Assembly (NCBI RefSeq): GCF_014696715.1
Contig: NZ_JACJQO010000007.1
Coordinates: forward strand, 61,394-125,393
Direction of reading: 5' to 3'
DNA from: Pseudanabaena sp. FACHB-2040
Lineage (GTDB): Bacteria > Cyanobacteriota > Cyanobacteriia > Phormidesmidales > Phormidesmidaceae
DNA length: 64,000 nucleotides
In this document: one piece after another, positions 53,001 to 62,889 of the stretch
Layout of the letters: each line of letters opens with the position of its first letter
Position numbering within the stretch: position 1 is the first letter of the stretch
Position numbers and translations under genes: made by a program
Notes under the pieces: model-generated
Seen by the model: only the letters and a program-made list of their open reading frames with translations
Told to the model about the DNA's origin: nothing
Database searches by the model: none

Positions 53001-53900
53001 TTATGGCTGCTCGATCTGCGCTAGGTATTGACGAATCAGGCCAATCACAACGGCTGGAAACTCCAGGTGAGGCGTCAACCCCATTGCTGGGAGAACCTGA
53101 AAAGCACGAACAGCTTTGGGGCCAAGTTCGGCCAGCCGACGACCTGTTTTAACATCAACAAACTGGGCCTGATCGCCCCAAATAATGTAGGTGGGAACAG
53201 CTAATTTGGGCATCTCCAGCGACAGGTCAAAGGAGAGATCGCCCCGCACAAAGGCCAGGGCTGCATCTTCAGCATTGGGCTGTTGGGCCGAGGCCACGTA
53301 GGCGCTGACCATTTCCTCAGAGACCAGATCGGGATCGGCAAACTGGCGCTCCTGCAGAAAGCTGCGGATGGCATCGGAAGTTGCGATCGCACCCCAATAA
53401 ATCGCCTTATCCACCAGCGGCAGCCGCAAAATCTGGGCAAATAGTTCCTGAGCTGTGCTCTTGCCAAAATCGGCCAGTCCCGCTGGGGCCACCAAAATCA
53501 GTGCCTTGACTCGTTCAGGATGCTCAATGGCAACCCGCACCATCATGGCAGCGGTCAGAGACGAGGCGACAACCGTAGCTGGCCCTTCACAGGTTTTGTC
53601 TAGAAATTCGCTGAGCGTTGTCAGATAGTCCTCCACACGGTAGCTACGGGCTGGATGGTCGGACTTGCCCCAACCCAGCAGATCGGGGGCTAGCACTCGG
53701 TAGCGGGGAGCAAAGGCCGGGTAAACCTTCGACCACTCGTAGCTAGAAGATCCGCCGCCAAAGCCGTGGGCAAAGACCAGCGGTTCGGTCGGTTCGGCAG
53801 GTTGGGCAGGCGACCAGAAATCCGTTTGGGGCAGGGCGTAGGCGATTGATCCTAGGGAAGTGACGACCGACTTTTGCTCAAAACCAGGGGAAATCAGCAT
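53001..53900 (-). CDS. Alpha/beta hydrolase
   Basis: A 299-residue alpha/beta-fold hydrolase. Family landmarks are LVFAHGFGGGSSSYEWSKVYPAF (oxyanion side), YRVLAPDLLGWGKSD, TVVASSLTAAMMVRVA (nucleophile elbow), YIIWGDQAQFVDV (acid) and GLTPHLEFP (histidine). The elbow reads A-S-S-L-T and not the usual G-x-S-x-G, though its small residues still allow a nucleophilic serine. Start ATG 53900 gives a normal N-terminus; the frame runs 32 codons further upstream. The substrate is unknown. It is divergent from ispH. Confidence 0.87.
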   Translation of the reverse strand: MLISPGFEQKSVVTSLGSIAYALPQTDFWSPAQPAEPTEPLVFAHGFGGGSSSYEWSKVYPAFAPRYRVLAPDLLGWGKSDHPARSYRVEDYLTTLSEFLDKTCEGPATVVASSLTAAMMVRVAIEHPERVKALILVAPAGLADFGKSTAQELFAQILRLPLVDKAIYWGAIATSDAIRSFLQERQFADPDLVSEEMVSAYVASAQQPNAEDAALAFVRGDLSFDLSLEMPKLAVPTYIIWGDQAQFVDVKTGRRLAELGPKAVRAFQVLPAMGLTPHLEFPAVVIGLIRQYLAQIEQP

Positions 53901-54084
53901 ATCTTGGCCTTGGCAGGCTGTACGTTTTACTGAATACAGGCTAAGCCATTCGCGCCAGGACGGGTGAGCCAAGATAGGTGGAACCAGCGTCCGCACCGAT
54001 CCATTGGCATTTGCAATCTCTCGCAGCCAAATCCCCCCCTACAAACCGTTATTCTAGTAACGTGCCGACATGCCGCGAGGAGTT

Positions 54085-55293
54085 ATGGATACTAAAGCTT
54101 TCAAGCGATCTCTCCACCAATCTGACAAGTACTTCCGCAAGGGCTTTGGCCATGAGGAAGACGTTGCTGGGCAGATGCAGAGCGAGTATCAGAGCGGGCT
54201 GATCCAAGAGATGCGCGACAATCACTACACCCTCACCCGTGGCAACGTCACCATCCGGCTAGCCCAGGCCTTTGGCTTTTGCTGGGGAGTAGAGCGGGCA
54301 GTCGCAATGGCCTACGAAACTCGGCAGCACTTTCCCACTGAGCGCATCTGGATTACTAACGAAATCATTCACAATCCCAGCGTCAATCAGCGGCTAAAGG
54401 AGATGGCCGTCGAGTTTATTGAAGTGGAAAACGGCCAAAAGCACTTCGAAGTAGTCGGCAATGGCGATGTTGTGATCCTGCCTGCCTTTGGAGCCAGCGT
54501 TCAAGAAATGCAGCTGCTCAACGGCAAGGGCTGCACCATTGTCGATACCACCTGCCCCTGGGTGTCTAAAGTGTGGAACACCGTTGAGAAGCACAAGAAA
54601 AAAGACTGTACCTCCATCATTCACGGCAAGTACAACCACGAAGAAACCATTGCCACCAGCTCCTTTGCGGGCAAATACCTGGTAGTGCTGAATCTGGCCC
54701 AGGCCGAATACGTCGCTAACTACATCTTGAATGGTGGCGACCGCGACGAGTTTATGACCCAGTTCCGCAACGCCCACTCAGAAGGCTTTGACCCAGATCG
54801 TGATCTCGAGAGCGTCGGCATTGCCAACCAGACCACTATGCTCAAGGGCGAAACCGAGCAGATCGGCAAGCTGTTTGAGCGCACTATGCTGAAAAAATAC
54901 GGCCCCCAGGCTCTAGCTGAACACTTCCAGAGCTTTAATACCATCTGTGACGCTACTCAGGAGCGCCAAGATGCCATGTTTGACTTGGTCGATGAGCAGC
55001 TAGACCTGATGGTGGTGATCGGCGGCTACAACTCCTCCAACACCACTCACCTGCAGGAGATTGCGATTGAGCGCAACATTCCTTCGTACCACATCGACAG
55101 CGCCCACCGCATTGGCCCCGGCAACCGTATCGAGCACAAAGTCTTGCATGGTGAGATGACTATCACCGATCCCTGGCTGCCCGAAGGGCCTTTAGTGGTG
55201 GGCATTACCTCTGGGGCTTCCACCCCCGATCGCTCGGTCGAAGAAACCATTGAGCGAATTTTTGCTCTTAAAGCAGCTGTTCCCGTGGCGTAG
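54085..55293 (+). CDS. ispH: 4-hydroxy-3-methylbut-2-enyl diphosphate reductase
   Basis: Last enzyme of the MEP isoprenoid pathway, a [4Fe-4S] protein making IPP and DMAPP, needed for carotenoid, quinone and phytol synthesis. The three cluster cysteines are in [22 protein letters not shown] and [11 protein letters not shown]. The 402-residue length with a cyanobacterial/plant-type N-terminal extension is normal. An in-frame ATG at 54070 exists, but [10 protein letters not shown] starting at 54085 matches the family start as I remember it; AGGAG two bases before it is unusually close. Confidence 0.96.
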   Translation: MDTKAFKRSLHQSDKYFRKGFGHEEDVAGQMQSEYQSGLIQEMRDNHYTLTRGNVTIRLAQAFGFCWGVERAVAMAYETRQHFPTERIWITNEIIHNPSVNQRLKEMAVEFIEVENGQKHFEVVGNGDVVILPAFGASVQEMQLLNGKGCTIVDTTCPWVSKVWNTVEKHKKKDCTSIIHGKYNHEETIATSSFAGKYLVVLNLAQAEYVANYILNGGDRDEFMTQFRNAHSEGFDPDRDLESVGIANQTTMLKGETEQIGKLFERTMLKKYGPQALAEHFQSFNTICDATQERQDAMFDLVDEQLDLMVVIGGYNSSNTTHLQEIAIERNIPSYHIDSAHRIGPGNRIEHKVLHGEMTITDPWLPEGPLVVGITSGASTPDRSVEETIERIFALKAAVPVA

Positions 55294-55313
55294 CGCCTGT
55301 GTAAAGTGCCCGT

Positions 55314-55895
55314 ATGAATCGAATCTGCGTTTACTGCGGCTCAAACTTTGGCGATCGCAAAAGCTACCTTGAAACTGCCCAAGCTCTGGGCACGGTGATG
55401 GCCGAGCGCGGTATTACGCTCGTGTATGGAGGCGGTAACGTTGGCCTAATGGGGGCAGTTGCTGACACTGTGCTGGGGGCAGGCGGCCAAGTCATTGGGG
55501 TAATTCCCCAAGCGCTGGTGGATAAGGAAGTCGCTCATACCGGCTTGAGCGATCTGCGAGTGGTCAGCTCTATGCACGAGCGTAAGGCATTGATGGCTGA
55601 GCTGTCAGATGCCTTTATTGCTCTGCCTGGTGGGTTAGGCACGCTGGAGGAATTCTGCGAAATTGCTACCTGGACTCAGCTCGGGTTTCATACCAAAGCT
55701 TGTGGCTTGCTCAATGTGGACGGCTTTTACAACGGGCTGCTAACGTTTCTAGACCACGCTACTCAGGAGAAGTTCATTCGCCCTGCCCACAGGGGCATTG
55801 TTTTAGCTGATACTGATCCGGCAGCGCTAATCGACAAACTCGCTAAATTCGAAGTGCCCGTAGTCCAAAAGTGGATTGCTCGCGGCGAGCAGTAG
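55314..55895 (+). CDS. LOG-family (TIGR00730) protein
   Basis: A 193-residue Rossmann-fold protein of the lonely-guy family. Signatures are CVYCGSNFGDRKSYLETAQALG, LVYGGGNVGLMGAVADTVLG and ALPGGLGTLEEFCEI, with the PGGxGTxxE motif intact. Plant members hydrolyse cytokinin riboside monophosphates; many bacterial members act on nucleoside monophosphates of uncertain origin. It begins 20 bases after ispH, so cotranscription is likely. The AraC-type gene begins 48 bases later. Confidence 0.95.
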   Translation: MNRICVYCGSNFGDRKSYLETAQALGTVMAERGITLVYGGGNVGLMGAVADTVLGAGGQVIGVIPQALVDKEVAHTGLSDLRVVSSMHERKALMAELSDAFIALPGGLGTLEEFCEIATWTQLGFHTKACGLLNVDGFYNGLLTFLDHATQEKFIRPAHRGIVLADTDPAALIDKLAKFEVPVVQKWIARGEQ

Positions 55896-55943
55896 CGCCT
55901 GTTAAAGTGATGGATATCAAGCGCTAACTGCAGGCGTACAGCA

Positions 55944-56852
55944 ATGTCATCCGTCGTCGTTGACTTCGCTAAGGAAAAAGAAGAGGGGTACAAACGCATC
56001 TTCGCGCGGCCGCCTCTGCTCAGCAGCGTAGCAACCCAGTGGGACGGCATCTTAACGGCCTATGACTACATGCCGCCGGGAGAAACACCTGAGATATCGG
56101 TCAAGCAGCACGGCATTGGCATCTTTGTCGATTTGCCCCAGCCGGTTCTAGCAGAACGATTCATCGACGGGCAGTTTCGCCGCGAATACGTCTCCCCCGG
56201 CGACATGGTAGTGGTTCCGGCAGATACCTGGCATCGCACCCGCTGGACTCTAGCTGGGGGCGTCATCGTAATCGGGCTTGAGCCTAAAACCTTTACGCAG
56301 ACGGTGGATGAAACGGTGGGTTGCGATCGCATCGAACTCATCCCCCACTTTGCCACCGCCGACCCGCTGGTTCAACAAATCGGCCTCGCCCTCAAACGCG
56401 CCCTAGAAAATGCAGGCAGCGGCAGCCGTTTGTACGCCGAAACGATGACCACCGCCCTGATGGTTCATCTGCTGCAGTACTACTCCGCCCAGCAGCTCAC
56501 CCTGCCCATCTACAGCGGCGGATTGCCCTATCCTCAACTGCGGCGCATAGTTGACTATATCCAAGCCCATCTCGACCAAGATTTAAGCCTCAGAGACCTA
56601 GCCGCCGTTGTGCAGCTCAGCCCCCACTACTTCTCCCAGCTTTTCAAGCAATCAACCGGCGTTACACCTCATCAGTACGTCATTCAGCGCCGGGTTGAAC
56701 GCGCCAAAGAGCTGCTGAAGCAGACCCAGCTCACCCTTGCCGATGTCGCCAGAGTCGTTGGCTTTGTCGATCAGAGCCATTTCCACCGCCACTTCAAACG
56801 ACTCGTAGGCATTACTCCCAGAGCCTTCCTCAAACAAGTCAGGTCGTACTAG
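55944..56852 (+). CDS. AraC-family transcriptional regulator
   Basis: A 302-residue regulator with an N-terminal cupin-type sensor (about 45-135; EYVSPGDMVVVPADTWHRTRW) and a C-terminal double helix-turn-helix: LSLRDLAAVVQLSPHYFSQLFKQSTGVTPHQYV and LADVARVVGFVDQSHFHRHFKRLVGITP. It is an activator-type protein for an unknown signal; it follows the LOG gene on the same strand. No target site near its own promoter was recognised. Confidence 0.93.
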   Translation: MSSVVVDFAKEKEEGYKRIFARPPLLSSVATQWDGILTAYDYMPPGETPEISVKQHGIGIFVDLPQPVLAERFIDGQFRREYVSPGDMVVVPADTWHRTRWTLAGGVIVIGLEPKTFTQTVDETVGCDRIELIPHFATADPLVQQIGLALKRALENAGSGSRLYAETMTTALMVHLLQYYSAQQLTLPIYSGGLPYPQLRRIVDYIQAHLDQDLSLRDLAAVVQLSPHYFSQLFKQSTGVTPHQYVIQRRVERAKELLKQTQLTLADVARVVGFVDQSHFHRHFKRLVGITPRAFLKQVRSY

Positions 56853-57041
56853 CAGAGCAAACGCCAAACCCCGTAAGTTGGCGTCAAGCGCAGCGCGACC
56901 CAACATTCCAACCAGGAACACTCATCGGAAGAATATCCAAAAACCGGAAAAACCTACAAGATTTCTCCGCCCCAGCACTCAATACTGAGGTCATCAGATT
57001 CCCCACCTGAGTCAGGCCCAACGCCTGGAGGAGATGTCGTG

Positions 57042-58226
57042 ATGGCAATGCTGGAAACCAAGACCGAACCGATGGTGCTCAACATGGGGCCGCACCACCC
57101 TTCCATGCACGGCTGCTTTCGCATGATTGTCACCCTAGACGGGGAAGACGTAGTTGATTGCGAACCCGTCATTGGCTACCTCCATCGCGGCATGGAAAAA
57201 ATCGCTGAAAACCGCACCACCGTTATGTACGTGCCCTACGTCAGCCGTTGGGACTATGCGGCAGGCATGTTTAACGAAGCCATCACCGTCAATGCTGTCG
57301 AGAAGCTAGCAGACATTCCCGTTCCCAAGCGAGCCAGCTACATTCGCATGATCATGCTAGAGCTGAACCGCATTGCCAACCACCTCCTTTGGCTGGGGCC
57401 TTTCTTGCTGGATATGGGTGCAGGCACCCCCTTTTTCTACATCTTCCGTGAACGCGAAATGATCTACGACCTGTGGGAAGCTGCAACAGGCTACCGCATG
57501 GTCAACAACAACTACTTTCGCGTAGGAGGTGTAGCGGTAGATCTGCCCTACGGCTGGCTCGATAAGTGCCAAGACTTCTGCGATTACTTTGCCGCCAAAG
57601 TTCAAGAGTACGAACGTCTCATCACCGACAACCCCATCTTCCGGCGCAGAATCGAAGGCATTGGTGCGATCACTCGAGAAGACGCCATTAACTGGGGCCT
57701 CTCTGGCCCCATGCTGCGGGCCTCTGGGGTGAAGTGGGATCTCCGCAAAGTAGACCACTACGAACGCTACGACGACTTTGATTGGGACGTGCAGTGGGAA
57801 ACCGCCGGAGACTGTCTGGCCCGCTACTGGGTCAGAATTCGAGAAATGCGCGAATCGGTCAAGATCATTCAACAAGCGATTGCCCAAATTCCAGGCGGCC
57901 CCTACGAAAACCTGGAAGCCAAGCGCATGGCCGCAGGCCCCAAAGCAGAGTGGAATAACTTTGACTACCAGTTCATCAGCAAAAAAATTGCTCCCACCTT
58001 CAAAATTCCCAAAGGAGAGCACTACGTCCGACTGGAGAGCGGCAAAGGCGAGCTGGGTATTTATGTCATAGGAGACGACACAGTGTTTCCCTGGCGCTGG
58101 AAGATTCGCGCTGCCGACTTCAACAACCTGCAGATTTTGCCCAATCTGTTAAAAGGCATGAAAGTTGCAGATATCGTCGTCATTCTCGGCAGCATCGACA
58201 TCATTATGGGATCGGTCGATCGCTGA
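57042..58226 (+). CDS. ndhH: NAD(P)H-quinone oxidoreductase subunit H
   Basis: A 394-residue subunit of the cyanobacterial NDH-1 complex, homologous to the 49-kDa subunit of complex I, lining the quinone site at the thylakoid membrane. Signatures are [42 protein letters not shown], and near the end [26 protein letters not shown] at 57039 precedes ATG 57042, and a GGAGGAG ribosome site eight bases before the latter favours it. Other ndh genes are not present. Confidence 0.98.
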   Translation: MAMLETKTEPMVLNMGPHHPSMHGCFRMIVTLDGEDVVDCEPVIGYLHRGMEKIAENRTTVMYVPYVSRWDYAAGMFNEAITVNAVEKLADIPVPKRASYIRMIMLELNRIANHLLWLGPFLLDMGAGTPFFYIFREREMIYDLWEAATGYRMVNNNYFRVGGVAVDLPYGWLDKCQDFCDYFAAKVQEYERLITDNPIFRRRIEGIGAITREDAINWGLSGPMLRASGVKWDLRKVDHYERYDDFDWDVQWETAGDCLARYWVRIREMRESVKIIQQAIAQIPGGPYENLEAKRMAAGPKAEWNNFDYQFISKKIAPTFKIPKGEHYVRLESGKGELGIYVIGDDTVFPWRWKIRAADFNNLQILPNLLKGMKVADIVVILGSIDIIMGSVDR

Positions 58227-58363
58227 GGGCCTAAATTTGTACCGCTCAAAGCAGGCAATGACCCATTGAGGCACATGTTGCTCGGCTCTTTTCCTTGTAA
58301 TAATGCTCTGCTGATTTCTTGTCAGCTGAAACATTAGAGTGCCTCTCCTAAGCTTCAGATGCA

Positions 58364-59449
58364 TTAAGCTGATTCTTCGGCTGAAGCACCCGAATTTAAG
58401 CTGCCACTACTAATAGCAGTAACCCAAAGCGTCACTAGAAAAATCCCGATTAGCTGATGTTTCCCTTGTAGTGCTTCCTGAATCAATAACCACGCGATAG
58501 CTGTTGTTAAAACAGGGCCAGTTGCTCCCACAATGGAGGCAAGGGTAGCCCCAATAGCTGCAATCCCGAAGTTGGTAAATAAGAACCCCACAATACTTGT
58601 AAGCGATAAGGCAAACGTGCTTTGCCATAAAGAGGACCACATGTCTGGGGAAACTTGGATTTGTAGCGCGGGGATAAGTTCTGTTAACTCAGGGATGAAA
58701 TTAATTGCGCCCAAACTCAGAGTATTGAGGATAAGAATTTCTGTAAAAGTTGCTAGTGTGAAAGACACTGGATGGGCGTTATGTTTCTGAGAACATATTT
58801 GAGCCATGACTGCATAAGCGGCAAAAGCAACACCCGCCAAGGCAGCCGTAAAAACTCCTAATAAAGTACTGTTTGACTCTACCCCTTCAGCATTAGGAAT
58901 AACCAGCAGACAGCCCGAATAAATCGTAATAACTGCTAGTCCTAATATAACGGTGGGGCGATTTCCGAATATTAGCCACGTCAACAAAATTGTGATTGTT
59001 GGGTAGATAAAGAAAATTGTTGTGGCAACTCCTGCTGAAATACTGCTCAGCGAAAAATACATCGCTATCTGCGAGAGAAACAGTAAAAAGCCGCTACCTA
59101 AAACCTTTCCTAGGAGAGCCCGATTAGAAGGCTTAAATAGCTTCAACATATCTTGCCATAGAGCTCTATGCAGGAAAGGACCTACTAAAAAAGCTGTAAA
59201 AAGGACAATAAATAGAACCCGCATAAAAAGAATTAGCAAAGAGTTCCCTATTCCTAGAGAGATGAATCCTCCAATCCTAAAGCTCCCTAATACTGTTTGC
59301 TGACTAAAGATGATCCTAACAAAAACGTTTTGAAGTGAGAGGCTCAGGGAGGCCAGCAGAAGCATCAAAGAACCTTTAACCAGTCTGCTATTCACCATCC
59401 TTCTCCAAGTGTTTAGAATTAGTTGAGAAGTTATGGGGTTACGTTGCAT
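58364..59449 (-). CDS. DMT-family (EamA) transporter
   Basis: A 361-residue transporter of the drug/metabolite superfamily with about ten helices and two EamA-like halves. Segments are SLSLQNVFVRIIFSQQTVLG early, GVATTIFFIYPTITILLTWLIFGNRPTVI near residue 130-160 and SIVGATGPVLTTAIAWLLIQEALQGKHQLIGI near the end. Composition is AT-rich relative to its neighbours. Direction and substrate unknown. No partner gene adjacent. Confidence 0.9.
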   Translation of the reverse strand: MQRNPITSQLILNTWRRMVNSRLVKGSLMLLLASLSLSLQNVFVRIIFSQQTVLGSFRIGGFISLGIGNSLLILFMRVLFIVLFTAFLVGPFLHRALWQDMLKLFKPSNRALLGKVLGSGFLLFLSQIAMYFSLSSISAGVATTIFFIYPTITILLTWLIFGNRPTVILGLAVITIYSGCLLVIPNAEGVESNSTLLGVFTAALAGVAFAAYAVMAQICSQKHNAHPVSFTLATFTEILILNTLSLGAINFIPELTELIPALQIQVSPDMWSSLWQSTFALSLTSIVGFLFTNFGIAAIGATLASIVGATGPVLTTAIAWLLIQEALQGKHQLIGIFLVTLWVTAISSGSLNSGASAEESA

Positions 59450-59579
59450 GGCTTTGCTCCAGCTTCAAGCAGTAACTTTATAGGCTTAGTTCAGGCGTGC
59501 ATTTGTTTTGAGGAAATGTTAGGCGATTCTATCGAGTTCGGTCAACTGCTATCTTGAATCAGAACTGATATGCTCGACA

Positions 59580-60212
59580 TCAGTCTGGAAAGTACTGCTT
59601 GAGGTAGGCAATCAGCAGTTTTTTGGTCTCGCCTAAGACTTGCTGCTGAAAAGTGCGATCGCGCGTTAGCGACAAAATCTCCAGTGCACTCGCCACCTCC
59701 ACACACACCGCAGCCAGCAAATCTCGCTGCTCCGCCTCCAGCCAAGGATGCCGTGCCCCTAAGAAAGCCGACAGCTGCTGAGCAATCTCCTGATTAAAAG
59801 CCGTATCCATCGCTAGCGTCTCAGTCGAAACCAGACGAGACTGCACAAAGACTGCTCGAAAGGCTGGGTTGGCACTAACAAACTGGTCAAAGCCATCAAC
59901 CACCTGACCAACATATTCCTCCAGCGTCAGCTGAAACGCCTCCTCGCTGTGTAGCGCGTCAAAGAGTTGCCTGAGCTGATCAAGATATCGGCTGACCAAG
60001 GCCTGAAACACAGCCAGTTTATCGGGAAAGAAACGGTACAGCCCACCCACAGACGTATCTGCCTGGGCCGCAATGTCGTCTGTCGTAACCGACTCATATC
60101 CCCGTGCAGCAAACAGTTCAGCCCCCGCATCCAAAATCCGATCAAACCGCTCCCGGCTGCGAGCCTGCTTAGGCATACGCCAGCGGGGTTCATAAATAGG
60201 GATTTCGGACAT
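59580..60212 (-). CDS. TetR/AcrR family repressor
   Basis: A 210-residue one-component regulator. The N-terminal helix-turn-helix is RFDRILDAGAELFAARGYESVTTDDIAAQADTSVGGLYRFFPDK; the rest is a helical ligand domain of unknown specificity. The frame extends upstream to TTG 60233, but ATG 60212 matches the family start better. It is divergent from a DUF5367 membrane protein with paired palindromes in between, so it likely controls that gene and itself. Confidence 0.9.
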   Translation of the reverse strand: MSEIPIYEPRWRMPKQARSRERFDRILDAGAELFAARGYESVTTDDIAAQADTSVGGLYRFFPDKLAVFQALVSRYLDQLRQLFDALHSEEAFQLTLEEYVGQVVDGFDQFVSANPAFRAVFVQSRLVSTETLAMDTAFNQEIAQQLSAFLGARHPWLEAEQRDLLAAVCVEVASALEILSLTRDRTFQQQVLGETKKLLIAYLKQYFPD

Positions 60213-60235
60213 AGGCTCAGATCCGGTTGACAAAC

Positions 60236-60285
60236 GCGAGGCTTTCCTCGTATTTTATAAATGCGAGGTAAATCTCGCGTTTATA
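60236..60285. promoter_or_regulatory. Two palindromic operators for the TetR protein
   Basis: TATAAATGCGAG-GTAAAT-CTCGCGTTTATA (60256-60285) is a 30-base palindrome with one mismatch. A related, weaker one GCGAG-GCTTTC-CTCGT (60236-60251) has the same six-base spacer; the centres are 27 bases apart. They lie between the divergent TetR and DUF5367 genes. Confidence 0.75.
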
Positions 60286-60313
60286 CTTTACACCACTTCA
60301 AATGGAGGAATCC

Positions 60314-60754
60314 ATGCAAGCCGAAGCTAAATTGGGCCTGCCTAAAAGTTATGGTCAGCAAACTCCCTACGGGTTCTTTTTGTTTACAAGCTTTGTCGCC
60401 TGGTTGATTGCAACCCTTGTGATGCGGCTCTGGGGACACACCTTCTTTTTCCCTAGTAGCAATTTGAATATGATTGCTATTTTTCTCCTTCCTCTCGTGT
60501 GTCTCCCCCCCTTTGTTCATGCACTGTTTCGCTGGAAAGGATTGCAGCCCAACCAATACCTAGAAGCTACGATTTGCTTGGCAATTCCAGGAATGCTGCT
60601 AGATGTTGAAACAGCGTACTTTTTTCAGCGGGTGTATCCCAATGTTTTGCCATCTGCAGATGGTCCTTATGGGGCCTGGTTGCTTTGGGTTTATTTAATT
60701 GTGTTGGTAACAGGGCTGGCTACTAGCCTACATAGTAAGTTGCGGAAGGTTTAA
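60314..60754 (+). CDS. DUF5367 membrane protein
   Basis: A 146-residue membrane protein with about four helices (roughly 18-38, 55-75, 88-110 and 125-143), of the DUF5367 family. GGAGGA at 60304-60309, inside an in-frame upstream ATG codon context at 60302, marks ATG 60314 as the translation start. It is likely repressed by the adjacent TetR protein, which suggests a ligand-induced membrane function such as export, but this is inference. Confidence 0.8.
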   Translation: MQAEAKLGLPKSYGQQTPYGFFLFTSFVAWLIATLVMRLWGHTFFFPSSNLNMIAIFLLPLVCLPPFVHALFRWKGLQPNQYLEATICLAIPGMLLDVETAYFFQRVYPNVLPSADGPYGAWLLWVYLIVLVTGLATSLHSKLRKV

Positions 60755-60794
60755 AGGCTTCTTTTAACCCAGTTTTTAAGCCACTTTAGCAAAC

Positions 60795-60826
60795 CAGCAG
60801 TCACCAATCAAATTGGCTGACTGCTG
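60795..60826. terminator. Terminator between DUF5367 and the Nudix gene
   Basis: CAGCAGTCA pairs with TGACTGCTG (60795-60803 and 60818-60826) and CCAAT with ATTGG inside it. A T-run follows on the plus strand. It serves convergent genes. Confidence 0.8.
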
Positions 60827-60885
60827 ACTTTTATAGGCCGTAGCTTGCCCATATCTAACGCAGTGAGTCATAGAACCCGCCTACT

Positions 60886-61503
60886 CTAATCAGCGCATTC
60901 CTGCATCAGCAGAAATATCGTGCCATGAGGCACTAAAATAGTCGATTCTGGAATCGAGATATCTCCCTGATAATCAAGCTTGGCTCCTCGGCCGATCCAC
61001 TCTTTGAGGCTCAAACTCTCTCCAGCCCGCATTTGGGATAAATGATCATCATTCAGGTAAACCAGCGCTGCAATCTCATTACAGGGCTGAGGTTTAGCCC
61101 CCAACTCGGCATTAAAAGCGACCAGGTAATAGGCCTGTTTGGAATCTGCCATGCTGCCGTGGTCAGAGTGCGTACGTTTCTCCCAAATCAGCCGGGGTCG
61201 AATCAGTTCATCCAGTAAATTAACGCACTCAAAGGTGCCGTCTGGATGAAGGAAAAGCGTGCTCTGGGCACTAGTCAAGCTATTAATAACGTTGCCAATC
61301 TCCTCTCGACCTTCCCGCAGTGCGCAGGCCGCAAATGATTCAGAGCAGTTTTGCCGCTTGCCGCCAACTCCAAACAGGCGCACTCTATCAAACGGCAGCA
61401 GCAACTCTCGCTTGGGAATGGAAAAGACGTGATAGCCCTCCCATCGCAAAAACAGCGCAGTTCCAGCAGCGGTCGTCGATTGGATAAAGTCCGATAGTCG
61501 CAT
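60886..61503 (-). CDS. Nudix-domain protein with altered Nudix box
   Basis: A 205-residue protein whose middle part carries a Nudix-type helix: GGKRQNCSE followed after seven residues by REGREEIGN. The spacing from the first glycine to the glutamate is one residue longer than the canonical GX5EX7REUXEEXGU box, so hydrolase activity may be changed or lost. The start ATG 61503 is chosen over the longer frame. It lies 71 bases after the Rieske oxygenase gene on the same strand and is probably cotranscribed with it. Its substrate is unknown. Confidence 0.75.
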   Translation of the reverse strand: MRLSDFIQSTTAAGTALFLRWEGYHVFSIPKRELLLPFDRVRLFGVGGKRQNCSESFAACALREGREEIGNVINSLTSAQSTLFLHPDGTFECVNLLDELIRPRLIWEKRTHSDHGSMADSKQAYYLVAFNAELGAKPQPCNEIAALVYLNDDHLSQMRAGESLSLKEWIGRGAKLDYQGDISIPESTILVPHGTIFLLMQECAD

Positions 61504-61574
61504 GATGGCCCATAAAAAGGCTGCTATCCGTTGTGAGAATAGCAGCTTTGTGATTGCCAGCACAGAGTTTCCAA

Positions 61575-62651
61575 CTAGACCAGCTGTTCAACTCGCTGCT
61601 CAGGCTTCTCCTTGCGTGGGTCAAGTCCCCGCTCTAACCGAGACAGCGTTTGCTCGACTTCACCATGAGCCCGCAAGAGCGCCGAAACCTTTTTGCGAAT
61701 GAGCAGCCCCGGACGATCGGTGAACATATGCTCCTCCTGGCTGGCGGAGAGCGGTACATCGTAGTCGGTAGATTCTAGAATGCGCTTGTCTTCCAGGGTT
61801 ACTGCCCGATCAAAGGCAATCACATCAGCCGCCTTGGTGTCGGCCTCCGTATCGTTGCGCACACAGAACTGCACCATTTGAGAAGTTCCATCGCTCATGG
61901 GCGTCATTGTATTGACAATGACGTGGGACAAACCGTTGGGATAGTTGATGCGTAGCCGAATGGTGAAGGGCATGAACCAGTCCATCTCTAGCGTGCGATA
62001 GGTCTGGGAGTCTGCCATCTTTAGATTTTGCTGCTGCAGCTCAGGGTTAACGACTCCCAGCACGCCTTCCACGTGAATGCCATAGTCCGTCTCGATAATG
62101 TCTAACGAATCGGGAACCGGGTGCTCTTCGCTGCCAAAGGTAGTGGTGTGAACAAAGGTTGGATGGGCCAAATCTAGCTCATTCTCCATTACCCGCAGAC
62201 CCGCACATTGCCAGGGCTCGTAAAACTCATGGATAAGCCGAAAACTAGAATCCGCAGCTTCGGGAATCTCTGGAATGTCGCTAACTGGCTCATCCAAACA
62301 GACCCAGACATAACCATAACGAACCGTGCAGGAGTAGGCGCTGACCCGATAGGACGCTGGAATTGCCGCTCCTTCTTTGAGCTGAGGAACGCGCACACAG
62401 GCTCCCTTTCCGTCAAATTCCCAACCATGGTATGCGCAGGCCAGATTGCCGTTGCAGACTTTGCCGAGAGACAGCTTGGCAGTGCGGTGGCAGCAGCGAT
62501 CCCGCACCGCCGCCGGCTGCCCCTGTTCGTCCAGCCAAAGGACAATAGATTCACCCAGCAATTGAAATGATTGGGGACCGGCTGTTAGGTTCTCCACCAG
62601 CATGACCGGGTACCAGAAGCGTCGGAAGATCGGTTGCTTAGTGACTAGCAT
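61575..62651 (-). CDS. Rieske-type aromatic ring-hydroxylating oxygenase
   Basis: A 358-residue oxygenase alpha subunit. The Rieske [2Fe-2S] ligands are RCCHRTAK (CxH) and ACAYHGWEF (CxxH); the mononuclear iron site is ENELDLAHPTFVH. The frame runs further to 62765, but ATG 62651 gives the family start LVTKQPIFRRFWYPV. Related cyanobacterial and plant proteins include pheophorbide oxygenase and chlorophyllide oxygenase; no specific assignment can be made. The Nudix gene follows on the same strand. Confidence 0.92.
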   Translation of the reverse strand: MLVTKQPIFRRFWYPVMLVENLTAGPQSFQLLGESIVLWLDEQGQPAAVRDRCCHRTAKLSLGKVCNGNLACAYHGWEFDGKGACVRVPQLKEGAAIPASYRVSAYSCTVRYGYVWVCLDEPVSDIPEIPEAADSSFRLIHEFYEPWQCAGLRVMENELDLAHPTFVHTTTFGSEEHPVPDSLDIIETDYGIHVEGVLGVVNPELQQQNLKMADSQTYRTLEMDWFMPFTIRLRINYPNGLSHVIVNTMTPMSDGTSQMVQFCVRNDTEADTKAADVIAFDRAVTLEDKRILESTDYDVPLSASQEEHMFTDRPGLLIRKKVSALLRAHGEVEQTLSRLERGLDPRKEKPEQRVEQLV

Positions 62652-62889
62652 GGAAAATTGGGCTTCTCTAGCAACAACTGCTGACAACACCTGCCCGCAT
62701 TCAAGCCATCGTGTACTGTGCGCAGAAAGATGTTTGTCAATCCTTATACAAAAACCCTCATACAAAGTTGAGCCTTTGCAGGGACTAGTGCTAAAAGTAG
62801 CTACCAGATATAAAACACCAGATAGTAGAAAGAGAACTGACGCTGTGCAATTGCGCCTCAGTTATTCAGCTCCGTCGAGCTATAGCCCT

